Shown in pieces: positions 42,927-52,900 of a stretch of DNA of 64,000 nucleotides; the stretch's first letter is position 1, and every line of letters starts with the position of its first letter. Under the pieces are notes generated by a model that was not told where the DNA came from, searched no databases, and was given only the letters and a program-made list of their open reading frames with translations. Location: positions 3,781,149 through 3,845,148 of the forward strand of contig NZ_CP101166.1 of assembly GCF_024298885.1 (NCBI RefSeq). Reading direction: 5' to 3'. The DNA is from Haloglomus halophilum. Lineage in GTDB: Archaea; Halobacteriota; Halobacteria; Halobacteriales; Haloarculaceae. Made by a program: the position numbers and the translations under genes.

Positions 42927-43400
42927 GTGAGCGGAATAGCGGGGGTACGCGAGCGGGAACTCGAGCCGATTGTCGACGAGCGAGGCTGGCTGATGGAGAT
43001 ACTTCGCTCGGACTGGCCGGAGTTCGAGGCGTTCGGCCAGGTGTATCTCACGACGGCCCGCCCGGGCGTCGTCAAGGCGTGGCACGAACACGAGGCCCAG
43101 CGCGACAACTTCGTCCCGGTGTCCGGGCGCATCAAACTGGTCCTGGCCGACACGCGCCCCGACTCCCCGACCGAGGGGGAGATAGCCGAGTACTTCATCG
43201 GGGAGCGGAACTTCCGGCTGGTCTCGATTCCGCCAGGCGTCACGCACGGGTTCAAATGCATCAGTGACGACGAGGCGATGGTGGTGAACGTCCCCACGAC
43301 GACGTACGACTACGAGGACCCCGACGAGATCCGGTACGACCCGGACACCGACGAAATCGACTACGACTGGGTCCTGCCGGACGACCGGGTCCACGGATGA
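42927..43400 (+). CDS. Cupin, dTDP-4-dehydrorhamnose 3,5-epimerase-like
   Basis: 157 residues from a GTG at leaderless spacing from a TATA box. The RmlC-like double-stranded beta-helix is seen in VDERGWLMEILRSDWPEFEAFGQVYLTTARPGVVKAWHEHEAQRDNFVPVSG, IKLVLADTR and FRLVSIPPGVTHGFKCISD. The His of WHEH is at the catalytic/metal position. It probably epimerises or isomerises a nucleotide-linked keto sugar. Its stop overlaps the ATG of the RmlB-like gene (ATGA). Confidence 0.85.
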   Translation: MSGIAGVRERELEPIVDERGWLMEILRSDWPEFEAFGQVYLTTARPGVVKAWHEHEAQRDNFVPVSGRIKLVLADTRPDSPTEGEIAEYFIGERNFRLVSIPPGVTHGFKCISDDEAMVVNVPTTTYDYEDPDEIRYDPDTDEIDYDWVLPDDRVHG

Positions 43401-44326
43401 GACTTCTGGTGACCGGCGGCGCCGGGTTCATCGGGAGTCACTTCGTCGGCGCGTACGCCCGGAACCGGCCGGTGGACGAGATCGTCGTGCTCGACGCCCT
43501 GACCGACGCGGGCGACCGCGGCCGGGTCCCCGAGCACGAGGCCGTGACGTTCCGAGAGGGGAGCGTGACGGACCCCGATGCAGTGGCGACCGCCATCGAG
43601 GGTGTCGACCGGGTCGTCCACTTCGCCGCGCGGACCCACGTCGACCGGGGAATCGCCGACCCCGGCGCGTTCGTCGACACGAACGTCCGTGGCACGCAGG
43701 TCCTGCTCGACGCCGCACGCGCGGCCGACATCGACCGGTTCGTCCTGCTCAGCACCGACGAGGTGTACGGCGAGACGCTCACCGGCGCGCAAAGCGAGGG
43801 CGACCCGCTCGACCCGCGGAACCCGTACAGCGCGACGAAGGCCGCCGCCGAACATCTCGCGGGAAGCTACGCGGCGACCTACGGCCTGCCCGTGCTCAGC
43901 GTGCGCCCGAGCAACACCTACGGGCCGCGCCAGCACGCCGAGAAGTTCATCCCGACCATCCTCCGCCACGCGCTCGCCGGGGAGCCGATTCCGGTCTACG
44001 GGGACGGCAGCGCCCGCCGCCAGTGGCTCTACGTCGACGACTGCGTCCGGGCCATCGCCACCGTCCTCGACGAGGGGGCCACCGGCGAGACCTACAACAT
44101 CGGCAGCGGGCGGGAGCTGTCGAACCTCGAGCTAGTCCACACCGTGCTGGAGCGTCTCGAACGGTCGCGGGACCTCGTCGAGTTCGTCCCCGACCGCCAG
44201 GGCCACGACATGCGGTACGACGTCGACGACACGAAGCTCCGCGACCTCGGCTGGGCGCCGTCGGTCGACATGGAGGAGGGGCTCGAACGGACCATCCGGT
44301 GGGGGCGCGAGCGGTTCGGCGGCTAG
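43397..44326 (+). CDS. NDP-sugar 4,6-dehydratase (RmlB-like)
   Basis: 309 residues of the extended SDR family: TGGAGFIGSHFV binds NAD, LLSTDEVYGE is the dehydratase-specific stretch, and the catalytic YSATKAAAEHL follows, then SNTYGPRQHAEKFIPTIL and QWLYVDDCVRAI. This makes the 4-keto-6-deoxy sugar nucleotide that the neighbouring cupin uses; dTDP- or UDP-glucose is the likely substrate. Overlaps the cupin gene by 4 bases and converges with the sulfatase gene. Confidence 0.9.
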   Translation: MRLLVTGGAGFIGSHFVGAYARNRPVDEIVVLDALTDAGDRGRVPEHEAVTFREGSVTDPDAVATAIEGVDRVVHFAARTHVDRGIADPGAFVDTNVRGTQVLLDAARAADIDRFVLLSTDEVYGETLTGAQSEGDPLDPRNPYSATKAAAEHLAGSYAATYGLPVLSVRPSNTYGPRQHAEKFIPTILRHALAGEPIPVYGDGSARRQWLYVDDCVRAIATVLDEGATGETYNIGSGRELSNLELVHTVLERLERSRDLVEFVPDRQGHDMRYDVDDTKLRDLGWAPSVDMEEGLERTIRWGRERFGG

Positions 44327-44347
44327 CGGTGCCGGCGCGTTCGGAAC

Positions 44348-45847
44348 CTACAGGTAGCCCAGGTCCCGGAGCGACTGCTCCACGTCGCCGCCGAGGTCGA
44401 CGGTGGGCCCCTCCCCGCCGTCGAACGCCGCGAGGCGTTGTTCGCAGGAGTGTCGCGCCGCCTCGGGGGCGTCCTCGTAGGGGCGCCGCTCGCCGTCGCA
44501 GGTCGCCAGCCGGTGGCCGTCCGACCGGGCCTCGACCTTCCAGTCACCCTGGAACGCGACCGTCGTGTGGTGTTCGATTGCCGTGGCGAGCAGCTCCCGT
44601 GGCACCGCGTCGAACTCGTCGTAGTGCTGGGTTGATTCGTGGGCCGGGCTGGCGCTCGGGACGACCTCGCGGCCGGTGAACGCGCCGAGGTCCCGGCCGC
44701 CGCTCGCCAGCACGGTGTCGAGGTCGTCTGTGAGTAGCGACGGCAGGTCCGCGAGCGTGACGCGGTCGGGTACGGAGCGCCCGTCGAGCGCCGGGTGGGC
44801 GAGCAGGAGTGGCACCTCGAGGACGGCGTCGCTGGTCGTCGCCTCGTGGCCCATCGCCCGCTCGCCGCGCCAGGTCCGCTCGCCCAGGTTCTCGCCGTGG
44901 TCGGCGGTCACGACGAGCAGGGTGTTCTCCAGCAGGTCGAGCCGGTCGAGCGCAGCCCGGAGCCGCGCCAGTTGCTCGTCCACGGCCCGCGCCTCGGCGT
45001 CGTAGAGGGCCCGTATCGCCTCGATGGTCGCCTCGTCCACGTCGCCGCGCTCGTTCGCCGCGTGGAACGACCACGGGAGGACGTACTCCCGGTTCAGCCG
45101 GTCGGCCGCACGGCGCGAGAGCCCCTCCGGGAGGTACGCCTCGGGCGGTCGGTACGGCGAGTGCAGGTCCATGTAGTTCACGAACCCGAAGAAGGGCGCA
45201 TCGTCCTCGGCAGCCCGTTGGAGCAACGACACCACGCGGTCCGTGTTGTCGGCGGCGTCGTAGCTGTAACCGAAGCGACCGCCGTTCGTGAACCAGGGGT
45301 GCGGAACCCGGCGGAGCGGCTCCCAGCGGGACACCGCCCGGCCGACCGTGGCCCGCGCCACGTTCACGAGGCTCTCGGACGGGTTCTCGTGTGTCGCCGC
45401 CGCACGCAGCACCCGGGCATAGCCACGCGGCGTCGCCCCGTGTTCCCCGAGTGCGTTCGACGCGTCCAGCCCGTCGGCGTGTTCGCGGTCGATTCCGTTC
45501 GTGTAGTGGAACTCGTCGAACGAGGCGTCGAAATCGTAGTGCTGGGAGGCGAAGATGTTGGCCGAGACGCCCCAGGTCGTGAAGCCCCGCTGGCGGAACC
45601 CCTCGACGAGGTCGAGGCGGCCGACGGAGTGGTCAGAGCGGGAGTACCGGACGTGTTCGGAGGGGTCCGCGCCGGTAAGCATCGAGACGTGTGCCGGGAG
45701 CGACCAGCTCGCGGGCGTCACCGCGCGCTCGAACGTGAGGTTCGACGCCGCGAGGTCGGCGAACGTGTCCATCGCCCGCCGTGTCGCGTCCCGACGACAC
45801 GCGTCGAGTACGACGTAGAGCACGTTCGTCTCACCGGAGTCAGTCAT
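44348..45847 (-). CDS. Sulfatase-like hydrolase (alkaline phosphatase superfamily)
   Basis: 499 residues. ETNVLYVVLDACRRDATRR holds the first Asp pair of the metal site, FERAVTPASWSLPAHVSMLTG is the region of the nucleophile (SWSLPAH; no Cys of the CxPxR type, so a Ser-type or different transferase), and VVTADHGENLGER and EVPLLLAHP carry later ligands. Such proteins in haloarchaeal glycan islands remove or transfer sulfate or phosphoglycerol on surface sugars; the substrate is unknown. No clear signal peptide. Diverges from the RmlA-like gene. Confidence 0.85.
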   Translation of the reverse strand: MTDSGETNVLYVVLDACRRDATRRAMDTFADLAASNLTFERAVTPASWSLPAHVSMLTGADPSEHVRYSRSDHSVGRLDLVEGFRQRGFTTWGVSANIFASQHYDFDASFDEFHYTNGIDREHADGLDASNALGEHGATPRGYARVLRAAATHENPSESLVNVARATVGRAVSRWEPLRRVPHPWFTNGGRFGYSYDAADNTDRVVSLLQRAAEDDAPFFGFVNYMDLHSPYRPPEAYLPEGLSRRAADRLNREYVLPWSFHAANERGDVDEATIEAIRALYDAEARAVDEQLARLRAALDRLDLLENTLLVVTADHGENLGERTWRGERAMGHEATTSDAVLEVPLLLAHPALDGRSVPDRVTLADLPSLLTDDLDTVLASGGRDLGAFTGREVVPSASPAHESTQHYDEFDAVPRELLATAIEHHTTVAFQGDWKVEARSDGHRLATCDGERRPYEDAPEAARHSCEQRLAAFDGGEGPTVDLGGDVEQSLRDLGYL

Positions 45848-45925
45848 CGAAAACCGACGGCTGTACTGCGGTATCGTTCATAATACTTTTGTCTTTCCGA
45901 CAGGTTCGATTCGGCGGACAGTCGG

Positions 45926-46942
45926 ATGAAGTGTGTACTGCTGGCTGGGGGGTCCGGGACGCGGCTGGCTCCACTCACCGACGGGTTCTCGAAGCACCTC
46001 GTCAGGGTGGGCCAGCGGACGCTGCTCGAACACGCCCTGTCGGACCTGGAGGCAGGGGGCGTCGACGAGGTCTGTGTCGTCCTCGGCGAGACCGGCGCGA
46101 CGGCCATCCGAGAGCACCTGGGGGAGAGCGACCGGTTCGACCTCGATATCAGCTACGCCGTCCAGGGGGCCGCTCGCGGGGTCGCGGACGCCATCTCCCA
46201 CGCGGAGCCGTTCGTCGGCGACGAGCCGTTCCTCGTCTACCTCGGCGACAACCTGTTCGGGCCGTCGCTGGAGCCGTTCGTCCGCGGGTTCGCGGCCACC
46301 GAGGACGGGGTCGGCCTCTGTCTCCGTCGGGTGGACGACCCGACCCGGTTCGGTGTTCCGGCGTTCGAGTCCGGCGCGCTCCGGGACATCGTGGAGAAGC
46401 CGGCCGACCCGCCGAGCGAGTACGCCGTCACCGGCCTGTACGGATTCCCGCCGGCGGTGTTCGACCATATCGAGCGCCTGGAACCCTCCGACCGTGGCGA
46501 GCTGGAGGTCACCGACGCCATCCGGTCGTTGCTCGACGTCGGCCGCTCGGCCCACGTCCACCGGTTCGACGGCTGGTGGGTGGACGCGGGGACGCCCGAC
46601 GGCCTGCTCACCGCGAACCGTCGCGTACTCGCCGCGTCCGGTGGCTCCGGACCGGCCGCCGCCACGGACGCTGTGGGCGCCGACGCCGACTCCGGACTCG
46701 GGGAGGGGGTCAGGGTACGGGCCCCCGTCTCGGTCGGTGCGGGCGTCGAAGTCGGCAACGGGACGGAGCTCGGTCCGAACGTCACGCTCGGCGCTGATGT
46801 CGTGGTCGGAAGCGAGGCGCGCATCAGCGACAGCATCGTGCTCTCGGGGGCCACCGTGGCCGACGGCACGAGCGTCACGCGGAGCATCGTCGCGCCCGGT
46901 GCCCGGGTCACGTCGCCGCTCCGGGACGAGGTGTACCGGTAG
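45926..46942 (+). CDS. Sugar nucleotidyltransferase (RmlA-like)
   Basis: 338 residues. VLLAGGSGTRLAPLTDGFSKHLVRVG is the nucleotidyltransferase signature, then VYLGDNLFGPSLEPFV (catalytic Asp), VEKPADPPSEYAVTGLYGFPPAVF and WWVDAGTPDGLLTANR. From about residue 250 a left-handed beta-helix of hexapeptide repeats follows (VRVRAPVSVGAGVEVGNGT). It makes an NDP-glucose-type donor from NTP and sugar 1-phosphate. Its product can feed the RmlB-like and cupin enzymes across the sulfatase gene. Confidence 0.9.
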   Translation: MKCVLLAGGSGTRLAPLTDGFSKHLVRVGQRTLLEHALSDLEAGGVDEVCVVLGETGATAIREHLGESDRFDLDISYAVQGAARGVADAISHAEPFVGDEPFLVYLGDNLFGPSLEPFVRGFAATEDGVGLCLRRVDDPTRFGVPAFESGALRDIVEKPADPPSEYAVTGLYGFPPAVFDHIERLEPSDRGELEVTDAIRSLLDVGRSAHVHRFDGWWVDAGTPDGLLTANRRVLAASGGSGPAAATDAVGADADSGLGEGVRVRAPVSVGAGVEVGNGTELGPNVTLGADVVVGSEARISDSIVLSGATVADGTSVTRSIVAPGARVTSPLRDEVYR

Positions 46943-46987
46943 TGACCGTGCCCGCCAAGACGGACATGGCCGGCACCGCCACCGCGG

Positions 46988-47929
46988 TCAGTCCCGGACG
47001 ACGGTCGCTCGGTCCGCCGGGCAGTCGTCCATCCGGTACTCGACCGTCCGGACGAACGCACCCAGGCGCTCGCGGGCGTCCTCGGCGGCCCGGGCGAGGA
47101 AGTCGGCGTCCGCCGGTTCGTCCACGTCCTCGGTGACCATGCCGACGGCCAGCCCGTCCGTGCTGGGCCAGTACTCGTCGAGTATCCGCCGTGCGGTCGG
47201 TGGGTCGTACTTCGCCCAGAAGAGCGGCCAGTTCCGGTAGACGTGGTAGAGCCCGCCGGAGTCGGTCTCCGAGAGGTAGCGGTCGTGCCTGGCGACGGCC
47301 CGCGGTTCGAGCGCCACGTCCCAGCCGCGCTTTCGCGCCCGGAACCCGAGGTCGGAGCTCTCCCAGTAGATGCCGAACCGCTCGTCGAGGATACCGACCT
47401 CCGCGACGACCTCGGCGCGGACGACCGTCCCGAGCAGGGTCACGCTGGGGCGACGGACGAGCCGGTCGTCGATATCCGGCTCGCGGGTGATGGGATGGCA
47501 CATCCGGTAGCGGTTGAACCGGTGGCCCGCCGAGTAGATGCCACCGCGGAAATCCCGAACGAGCGGCTGCACGACGCCGAGGCGGTCGTTCGCCCGGAGC
47601 GTCGCCCAGAGCCGGTCGATGGCGTCGGCGTCGAGCGTCGCGTCCTGGTCGAGCAGCATGAACGCCGACGGGTCGAGCCGGTCGCCGGCGTACCGGAGCA
47701 GGTCGTTCACGCTCCCGACGTAGTGGGTGTTCTCGGCGTGGCCCAGCACGGTGAGCCGTGAGCGGTCGCGCAGATGCTCCCGAGTCGCGTCCGTGGAGGC
47801 GTCGTCGAGCGCGAGCACCGCCGTCTCCGGCGTCGCGGCGGCCGCGGCATCGAGCACCTCGTCGAGGAACCCTCGCTCGATGTAGTCCACCCCGTTGTAG
47901 TAGGGGAGCAGTATCGCGAGGTCGGTCAC
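46988..47929 (-). CDS. Glycosyltransferase family 2
   Basis: 313 residues of GT-A fold: AILLPYYNGVDYIERGFLDEV opens it, LALDDASTDATREHL is the nucleotide-binding Asp stretch, LLDQDATLDADAIDRLWATL the DxD region, and IYWESSDLGFRARKRGWDVAL the catalytic ED/DxGFR area typical of rhamnosyl- or galactofuranosyl-like transferases. Cytoplasmic face of the membrane. Its ATG overlaps the stop of the methyltransferase (ATGA). A rhamnose-type donor would fit its neighbours. Confidence 0.87.
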   Translation of the reverse strand: MTDLAILLPYYNGVDYIERGFLDEVLDAAAAATPETAVLALDDASTDATREHLRDRSRLTVLGHAENTHYVGSVNDLLRYAGDRLDPSAFMLLDQDATLDADAIDRLWATLRANDRLGVVQPLVRDFRGGIYSAGHRFNRYRMCHPITREPDIDDRLVRRPSVTLLGTVVRAEVVAEVGILDERFGIYWESSDLGFRARKRGWDVALEPRAVARHDRYLSETDSGGLYHVYRNWPLFWAKYDPPTARRILDEYWPSTDGLAVGMVTEDVDEPADADFLARAAEDARERLGAFVRTVEYRMDDCPADRATVVRD

Positions 47930-48669
47930 GGCTCCACCCCCACGGCGTAGATGAGGCGGTCGTCATCGTCGCCGTACCCCGTCGCGAGGTGGGCCTCGCG
48001 GTCGGCGAGCGAACTCCGGTCGTGGGCGAAGCGGAACTCGTGGGCCGTCACGTACCGGAGTTCGTGCGTGGCCGTGTGCGTCTCGACCAGTTCGCCGTCC
48101 TCGAACACCCGGAGCGTCTCCTCGTGATGCCACCGGTTGTCGAGGGTGTCGACCGAGTGGCTGACGTGCTTCTCGATGCGGCCGTCCTCGTGGTCGAGCG
48201 TCTCGGTCAGCTCGGCCTCGTAGCCGTCGACGAGATGGGCCATGAAGTTGGACGCGTCCACGACGACCACGCCGTCCTCGGCCAGCGCGTCGCCGAACGC
48301 GTCCAGCGCCGCGACCACGTCCGCGTTCGAGAGGAGGTAGTTGAACGTCGTGTACATGCAGACGATAGCGTCGACCGACCGGCTCCCGAACTCCCGGAGG
48401 TCGGCCTGGAACAGCCTGATATCGTCGGACTGCTCGCGGGCGTACGTCAGCATCTCCCGGTCGACATCGAAGCCGACCAGCTCGCACGCGGTCTCGTCGG
48501 CGAGCGCCCGCAGCAGCCGCCCAGTGCCACAGCCCGCCGAGAGCAGCGTCGCGTCCGGCGAGTCGGTAATCCGCTCCGGGAGCGTCTCGAGCAGGAACGA
48601 TACCTGCTCGTCCACCCGCCGGTTCCACAGCCGCTCGTTCTCCGCCGGCAGGAACAGCGAGTCCGCCAT
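47926..48669 (-). CDS. SAM-dependent methyltransferase
   Basis: 247 residues with TLLSAGCGTGRLLRALAD (motif I), LVGFDVDREMLTYARE, SVDAIVCMYTTFNYL and GVVVVDASNFMAHLVDGYE. It belongs to the class I methyltransferases near glycan genes and probably methylates a surface sugar. ATG 48669 is chosen; the longer frame upstream is Arg-rich and lies in the aminotransferase gene. Five bases downstream of DegT and overlapping the GT2 gene, so one operon. Confidence 0.85.
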   Translation of the reverse strand: MADSLFLPAENERLWNRRVDEQVSFLLETLPERITDSPDATLLSAGCGTGRLLRALADETACELVGFDVDREMLTYAREQSDDIRLFQADLREFGSRSVDAIVCMYTTFNYLLSNADVVAALDAFGDALAEDGVVVVDASNFMAHLVDGYEAELTETLDHEDGRIEKHVSHSVDTLDNRWHHEETLRVFEDGELVETHTATHELRYVTAHEFRFAHDRSSLADREAHLATGYGDDDDRLIYAVGVEP

Positions 48670-48674
48670 CGGTC

Positions 48675-49838
48675 TCAGAACGCCCCCGCTGGCGGCTCCG
48701 TGACGGGCGTCCGCTGCCCGTCGTCGTACGCCCGGACGGCGTCGACGATGCGTTCTCGTGCCTCCTCGTCCACGAACCACCCGTTCGGGACACAGACGAC
48801 CCGCTGGTCGAACCACCGCGTCCGGGGCCGCTCGTCGACCGCCGTGTCGAACACCGACGCCTCGATGTTGGACTGGTGGAGCGCCGAGCACTGGATGCCC
48901 CGGTCGGCCATGAAGTCGATGAACGACAGCCGGTCCTCCACGAGGACCGGGTAGAGCCACCGGGCCGACCGGCTCCCGGACGGGACCGAGAGCGTCCGGA
49001 CGGCCTCCAGGTCGGCGAACGCCTCGTCGTAGCGGGCGGCCTGCTCGCGCTGGGTCGCGACCAGTTCGTCGAGGTAGTCGAGCTGGACGTTGCCGACGGC
49101 GGCGAACACGTCGTTCAGCGTGTACCGGTAGCCGGGCTCGGTGATCTCGTAGGTCCAGGGACGCTTCCGGTCCAGCTTGTCGGCCTTGTCGGTCTCGATA
49201 CCGTGCCAGCGGCGTCGTTTCGCCCGCTCTGCCGTGGCCGCGTCCGGGACGGCGACGGCCCCGCCCATGACCGAGGTGATGGTCTTGACCGGGCCGAAGC
49301 TGAACGTGGTGTAGTCGGCGATGGCGCCGACCGGGACGCCGTCGTAGGCCCCGCCGAAGCTCTGTGCGGCGTCCTGAATGAGCGTCACGTCGTGTTCGTC
49401 GACCACCTCGAGGAGTTCGTCGTAGGCCGCCGGCGTCCCGTGCATGTCGACGACGACCAGTGCGGTCGTCTCGTCGCTGACCAGTTCGGCGACCGACGCC
49501 GGGTCCGGGAGTCCCGTCGCCGGGTCCGTCTCGGCGAACACGAGGTCCGGCTCGAAGTGGAGGAGCGGGACGTTGGTCGCGGCGCAGGTGAACGGCGTCG
49601 TGACGACCTCGTCGCCCGGCTCGATGCCGGCGAGGTCGTAGGCCAGCGAGAGCGCGCTGCTCCCGGAGTTCACCGCGACCACGTGCGGGTTGTCGATGCG
49701 GTCGCCGATGCGTTCCTCGAACCGTTCCACCCGTGGGCCACCCCCGATCCACCCCGACTGGAGGACCTCGACCACCCGGTCCCCGACCTCGGCGGGCATG
49801 AATGGCTCCAGAATCGGAATCTCGTCGTCGTCGGCCAT
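48675..49838 (-). CDS. DegT/DnrJ/EryC1-family sugar aminotransferase
   Basis: 387 residues. HVVAVNSGSSALSLAYDLAGIEPGDEVVTTPFTCAATNVPLLHF is the fold's start, LIQDAAQSFGGAYDG the PLP-phosphate region and FSFGPVKTITSVMGGAV holds the PLP Lys. YRYTLNDVFAAVGNVQLDYLDE is family-typical. It transfers an amino group to a keto sugar nucleotide, so an amino sugar is part of the surface glycan. Leads a three-gene leftward operon with the methyltransferase and GT2. The start at 49838 has a TATA box 28 bases upstream. Confidence 0.9.
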   Translation of the reverse strand: MADDDEIPILEPFMPAEVGDRVVEVLQSGWIGGGPRVERFEERIGDRIDNPHVVAVNSGSSALSLAYDLAGIEPGDEVVTTPFTCAATNVPLLHFEPDLVFAETDPATGLPDPASVAELVSDETTALVVVDMHGTPAAYDELLEVVDEHDVTLIQDAAQSFGGAYDGVPVGAIADYTTFSFGPVKTITSVMGGAVAVPDAATAERAKRRRWHGIETDKADKLDRKRPWTYEITEPGYRYTLNDVFAAVGNVQLDYLDELVATQREQAARYDEAFADLEAVRTLSVPSGSRSARWLYPVLVEDRLSFIDFMADRGIQCSALHQSNIEASVFDTAVDERPRTRWFDQRVVCVPNGWFVDEEARERIVDAVRAYDDGQRTPVTEPPAGAF

Positions 49839-49863
49839 CGTGAGTGGCCTCTCGCGGCGGCCC

Positions 49864-49869
49864 ATTAAT
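49864..49869 (-). promoter_or_regulatory. TATA box of the degT operon
   Basis: ATTAAT on both strands, 28 bases before the degT ATG at 49838: leaderless spacing. Confidence 0.55.
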
Positions 49870-49924
49870 CTCGGTGGTGACGGCCACAACCACCGGCGGG
49901 AATCGTCGGGAAGCCGACGAGATG

Positions 49925-49936
49925 TTATGATTTATG
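49925..49936 (+). promoter_or_regulatory. TATA box of ileS
   Basis: TTATGATTTATG, centred about 30 bases before the ATG at 49961. Back to back with the degT promoter 60 bases away. Confidence 0.55.
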
Positions 49937-49960
49937 CCCGAGCGCCTGCCCCGAACAGCT

Positions 49961-52900
49961 ATGAGCGACCCCGAGTCCGAGTTCGAGTTTCTCTCGGAGC
50001 TAGACCAGCAGTACGACCCACACGAGGTCGAGGCGGACATCAACGGGTTCTGGGACGATGTCGACGCCTACGAGACGGTTCGCGAGGAGGGTATCCCCGA
50101 CTTCTACTTTCTGGACGGGCCGCCGTTCACCAGCGGACAGATGCACCTGGGGACGGCCTGGAACAAGACCCTGAAGGACGCCATCATCCGATATCTCCGG
50201 ATGCAGGGCCACTCCGTCTACGACCGCCCCGGCTACGACATGCACGGGCTTCCCATCGAGACGAAGGTCGAGGAGAAGTTCGGCTTCGAGAGCAAGAAGG
50301 ACATCGCCGAGGCCAGCATCGACACGTTCATCCAGGAGTGCCGGACCTTCGCCGAGGAGAACCTGGAGAAGATGAACGAGGACTTCCAGTCGCTCGGGGT
50401 CTGGATGGACTGGGACGACCCGTACCGGACGGCCTCCAACGAGTACATCGAGGGGGTCTGGTGGGGCTTCAAGCAGGCGTACGACCGGGGCCACGTCGAC
50501 CGCGGGCACCAGGTCATCAACCAGTGTCCCCGCTGTGAGACCGCCATCGCGGACAACGAGGTCGAGTACGAGGACATCGACTCTCCCTCCATCTACGTGA
50601 AGTTCCCGCTGGTCGACGAGCCGGGGTCGCTGGTCATCTGGACGACGACCCCCTGGACGCTGCCGGCGAACCTCTACGTGGCCGTCGACGAGGAACTGGA
50701 GTACGCACGACTCCGTCTCGACGGCGACGAGGAGGTCATCGTCGCCTCGAACTGCGTGGAGGAAGTGGTGGAGGCCGCTGGCGCGGACTCGCACGAGGTA
50801 CTGGAGACGATGCCGGGGTCGGACCTGGTCGGCGCGAGCTACCGGAGCCCGCTGGGCGAGCAGGTGCCCGCCCAGGCCGAGTACGACGACGAGCCCGACC
50901 ACCATCAGGTGTACGCGACGGACTTCGTCGAGGCCGAGCGCACGGGGCTCATCCACTCCGCCCCGGGGCACGGTGTCGAGGACGCGGAGTTCGGCGAGCA
51001 GTACGGGCTCGACGTGTTCGCGCCGGTCGCCACGGACGGCGTGTTCACCGACGACGCCGGGGAGTACGCCGGCCAGCAGGTCTGGGACGCCAACGACGAG
51101 ATCATCGCGGACCTGGAGGCGAGCGGCGCGCTCCTGTCGTCCGGCACCGTCTCGCACCGCTACGGGCACTGCTGGCGGTGCGATACGCCCATCATCAACA
51201 TGGCGACGGCGCAGTGGTTCATCCGGGTCTCGGAGATCAAGGACCGACTGCTCGAGGAACTCGAGGAGAGCACCTGGCACCCCGAGTGGGCCCGTGACAA
51301 CCGGCAGCGCAACTGGATCGAGGACGCCCGTGACTGGTGTGTCTCGCGCCAGCGCTACTGGGGGACACCGCTCCCCATCTGGGAGAACGACGACGGCGAC
51401 ATCATCGTCATCGAGTCGGTCGAGGAGCTCCGCGAGCGGGCCGACCAGGAGTTCGACCCGGCCGACATCGACCTGCACCGCCCCGAGGTCGACGAGATCA
51501 CCATCACGGAGGACGGCGAGGAGTACCACCGCGTCCCCGACGTGTTCGACGTCTGGGTCGACTCCGGCGTGACCTCCTGGGCCGCTATCGACTACCCGAA
51601 CCGGAGCGACCTGTTCGACGAGATGTGGCCGACGGAGCTCATCGTCGAGGCCCACGACCAGACCCGGGGCTGGTTCTGGTCCCAGCTCGGGATGGGCGTG
51701 ACCGCTCTCGACCAGAACCCCTACGAGGAGGTCGTGATGCACGGGCACGCCCTCGACGAGGACGGCCTGAAGATGTCCAAGTCCCGCGGGAACATCGTCA
51801 CGCCACAGGAGGCCATCGACCGCCACGGGGCCGACCCGGTCCGTTCGTTCCTGCTCACGCGGAACCTGGACGGCGAGGACATGCGGTTCTCCTGGGAGGA
51901 GATCGGGAACCAGGCCGACCAGCTCAACATCGTCTGGAACGTCTTCCGCTTCCCCGCGCCGTACATGCGGATGGACGGGTTCGACCCCCGCGAGGAATCG
52001 CTGGCGGACGCCGACCTGCGCCCCATCGACGAGTGGGTGCTCTCCCGGCTGGAGTCGACGAAGCAGGTCGTCGGTGCCCATATGGACGACTACGCCCTGC
52101 CGGAGGCCTTCTCGGCGGTGCTCTCCTTCCTCGTCGAGGACGTGTCCCGGTTCTACATCCAGTCCATCCGCGACCGGGTGTGGGAGCCGGAGGACTCCGC
52201 GGACAAGCACGCCGCCTACCTGACGCTGTACCGGCTGTTCGACGAGTCCAGCCGCCTGCTCGCGCCGTTCGTCCCGCACATCGCGGAGCGGCTCTACCAG
52301 ACGTTCGTCGGGTCGGAGACGACCGTCCACGACCTCGACTGGCCGGCCGCCGAGGCGGCCTACCACGACACGGCGCTGGAGGCGCAGATGGAGACGGTCC
52401 AGGCCATCGAGAAGGCGGCCTCGAACGCCCGGCAGAACGCCGGGCGGAAGCTCCGCTGGCCCGTCTCGGAGGTCATCGTGAGCACCGACGAGGCCGACGT
52501 GGTCGAGGCCGCCACCGAGCTCGAGCCGGTGCTGCGCGACCGCATCAACTGCCGCGACGTGACGGTCGTGGAGGGGACGTGGGACGGCGTGGAGTTCGTC
52601 GCACGCCCGCAGATGGACGTTCTCGGGCCGGAGTTCGGCGGCGAGGCGAGCGCCATCGCCGACGCCATCAGGGGGATGACCCGGGCGGAGTTCGAGGCAG
52701 ACCCGACGATAACGGTCGACGGCGACACCATCGAGGTCACCGAGGAGATGGTCGATTTCCGGAAATCCGTGCCCGAGCACGTCTCGGCCGCCGAGTTCGG
52801 CCAGGGCAGCGTCTACGTCGACCTCACCATCACGGACGACATCCGGAGCGAGGGGTACGCACGGGAGGTCATCCGTCGGGTGCAGGAGATGCGCAAGGAG

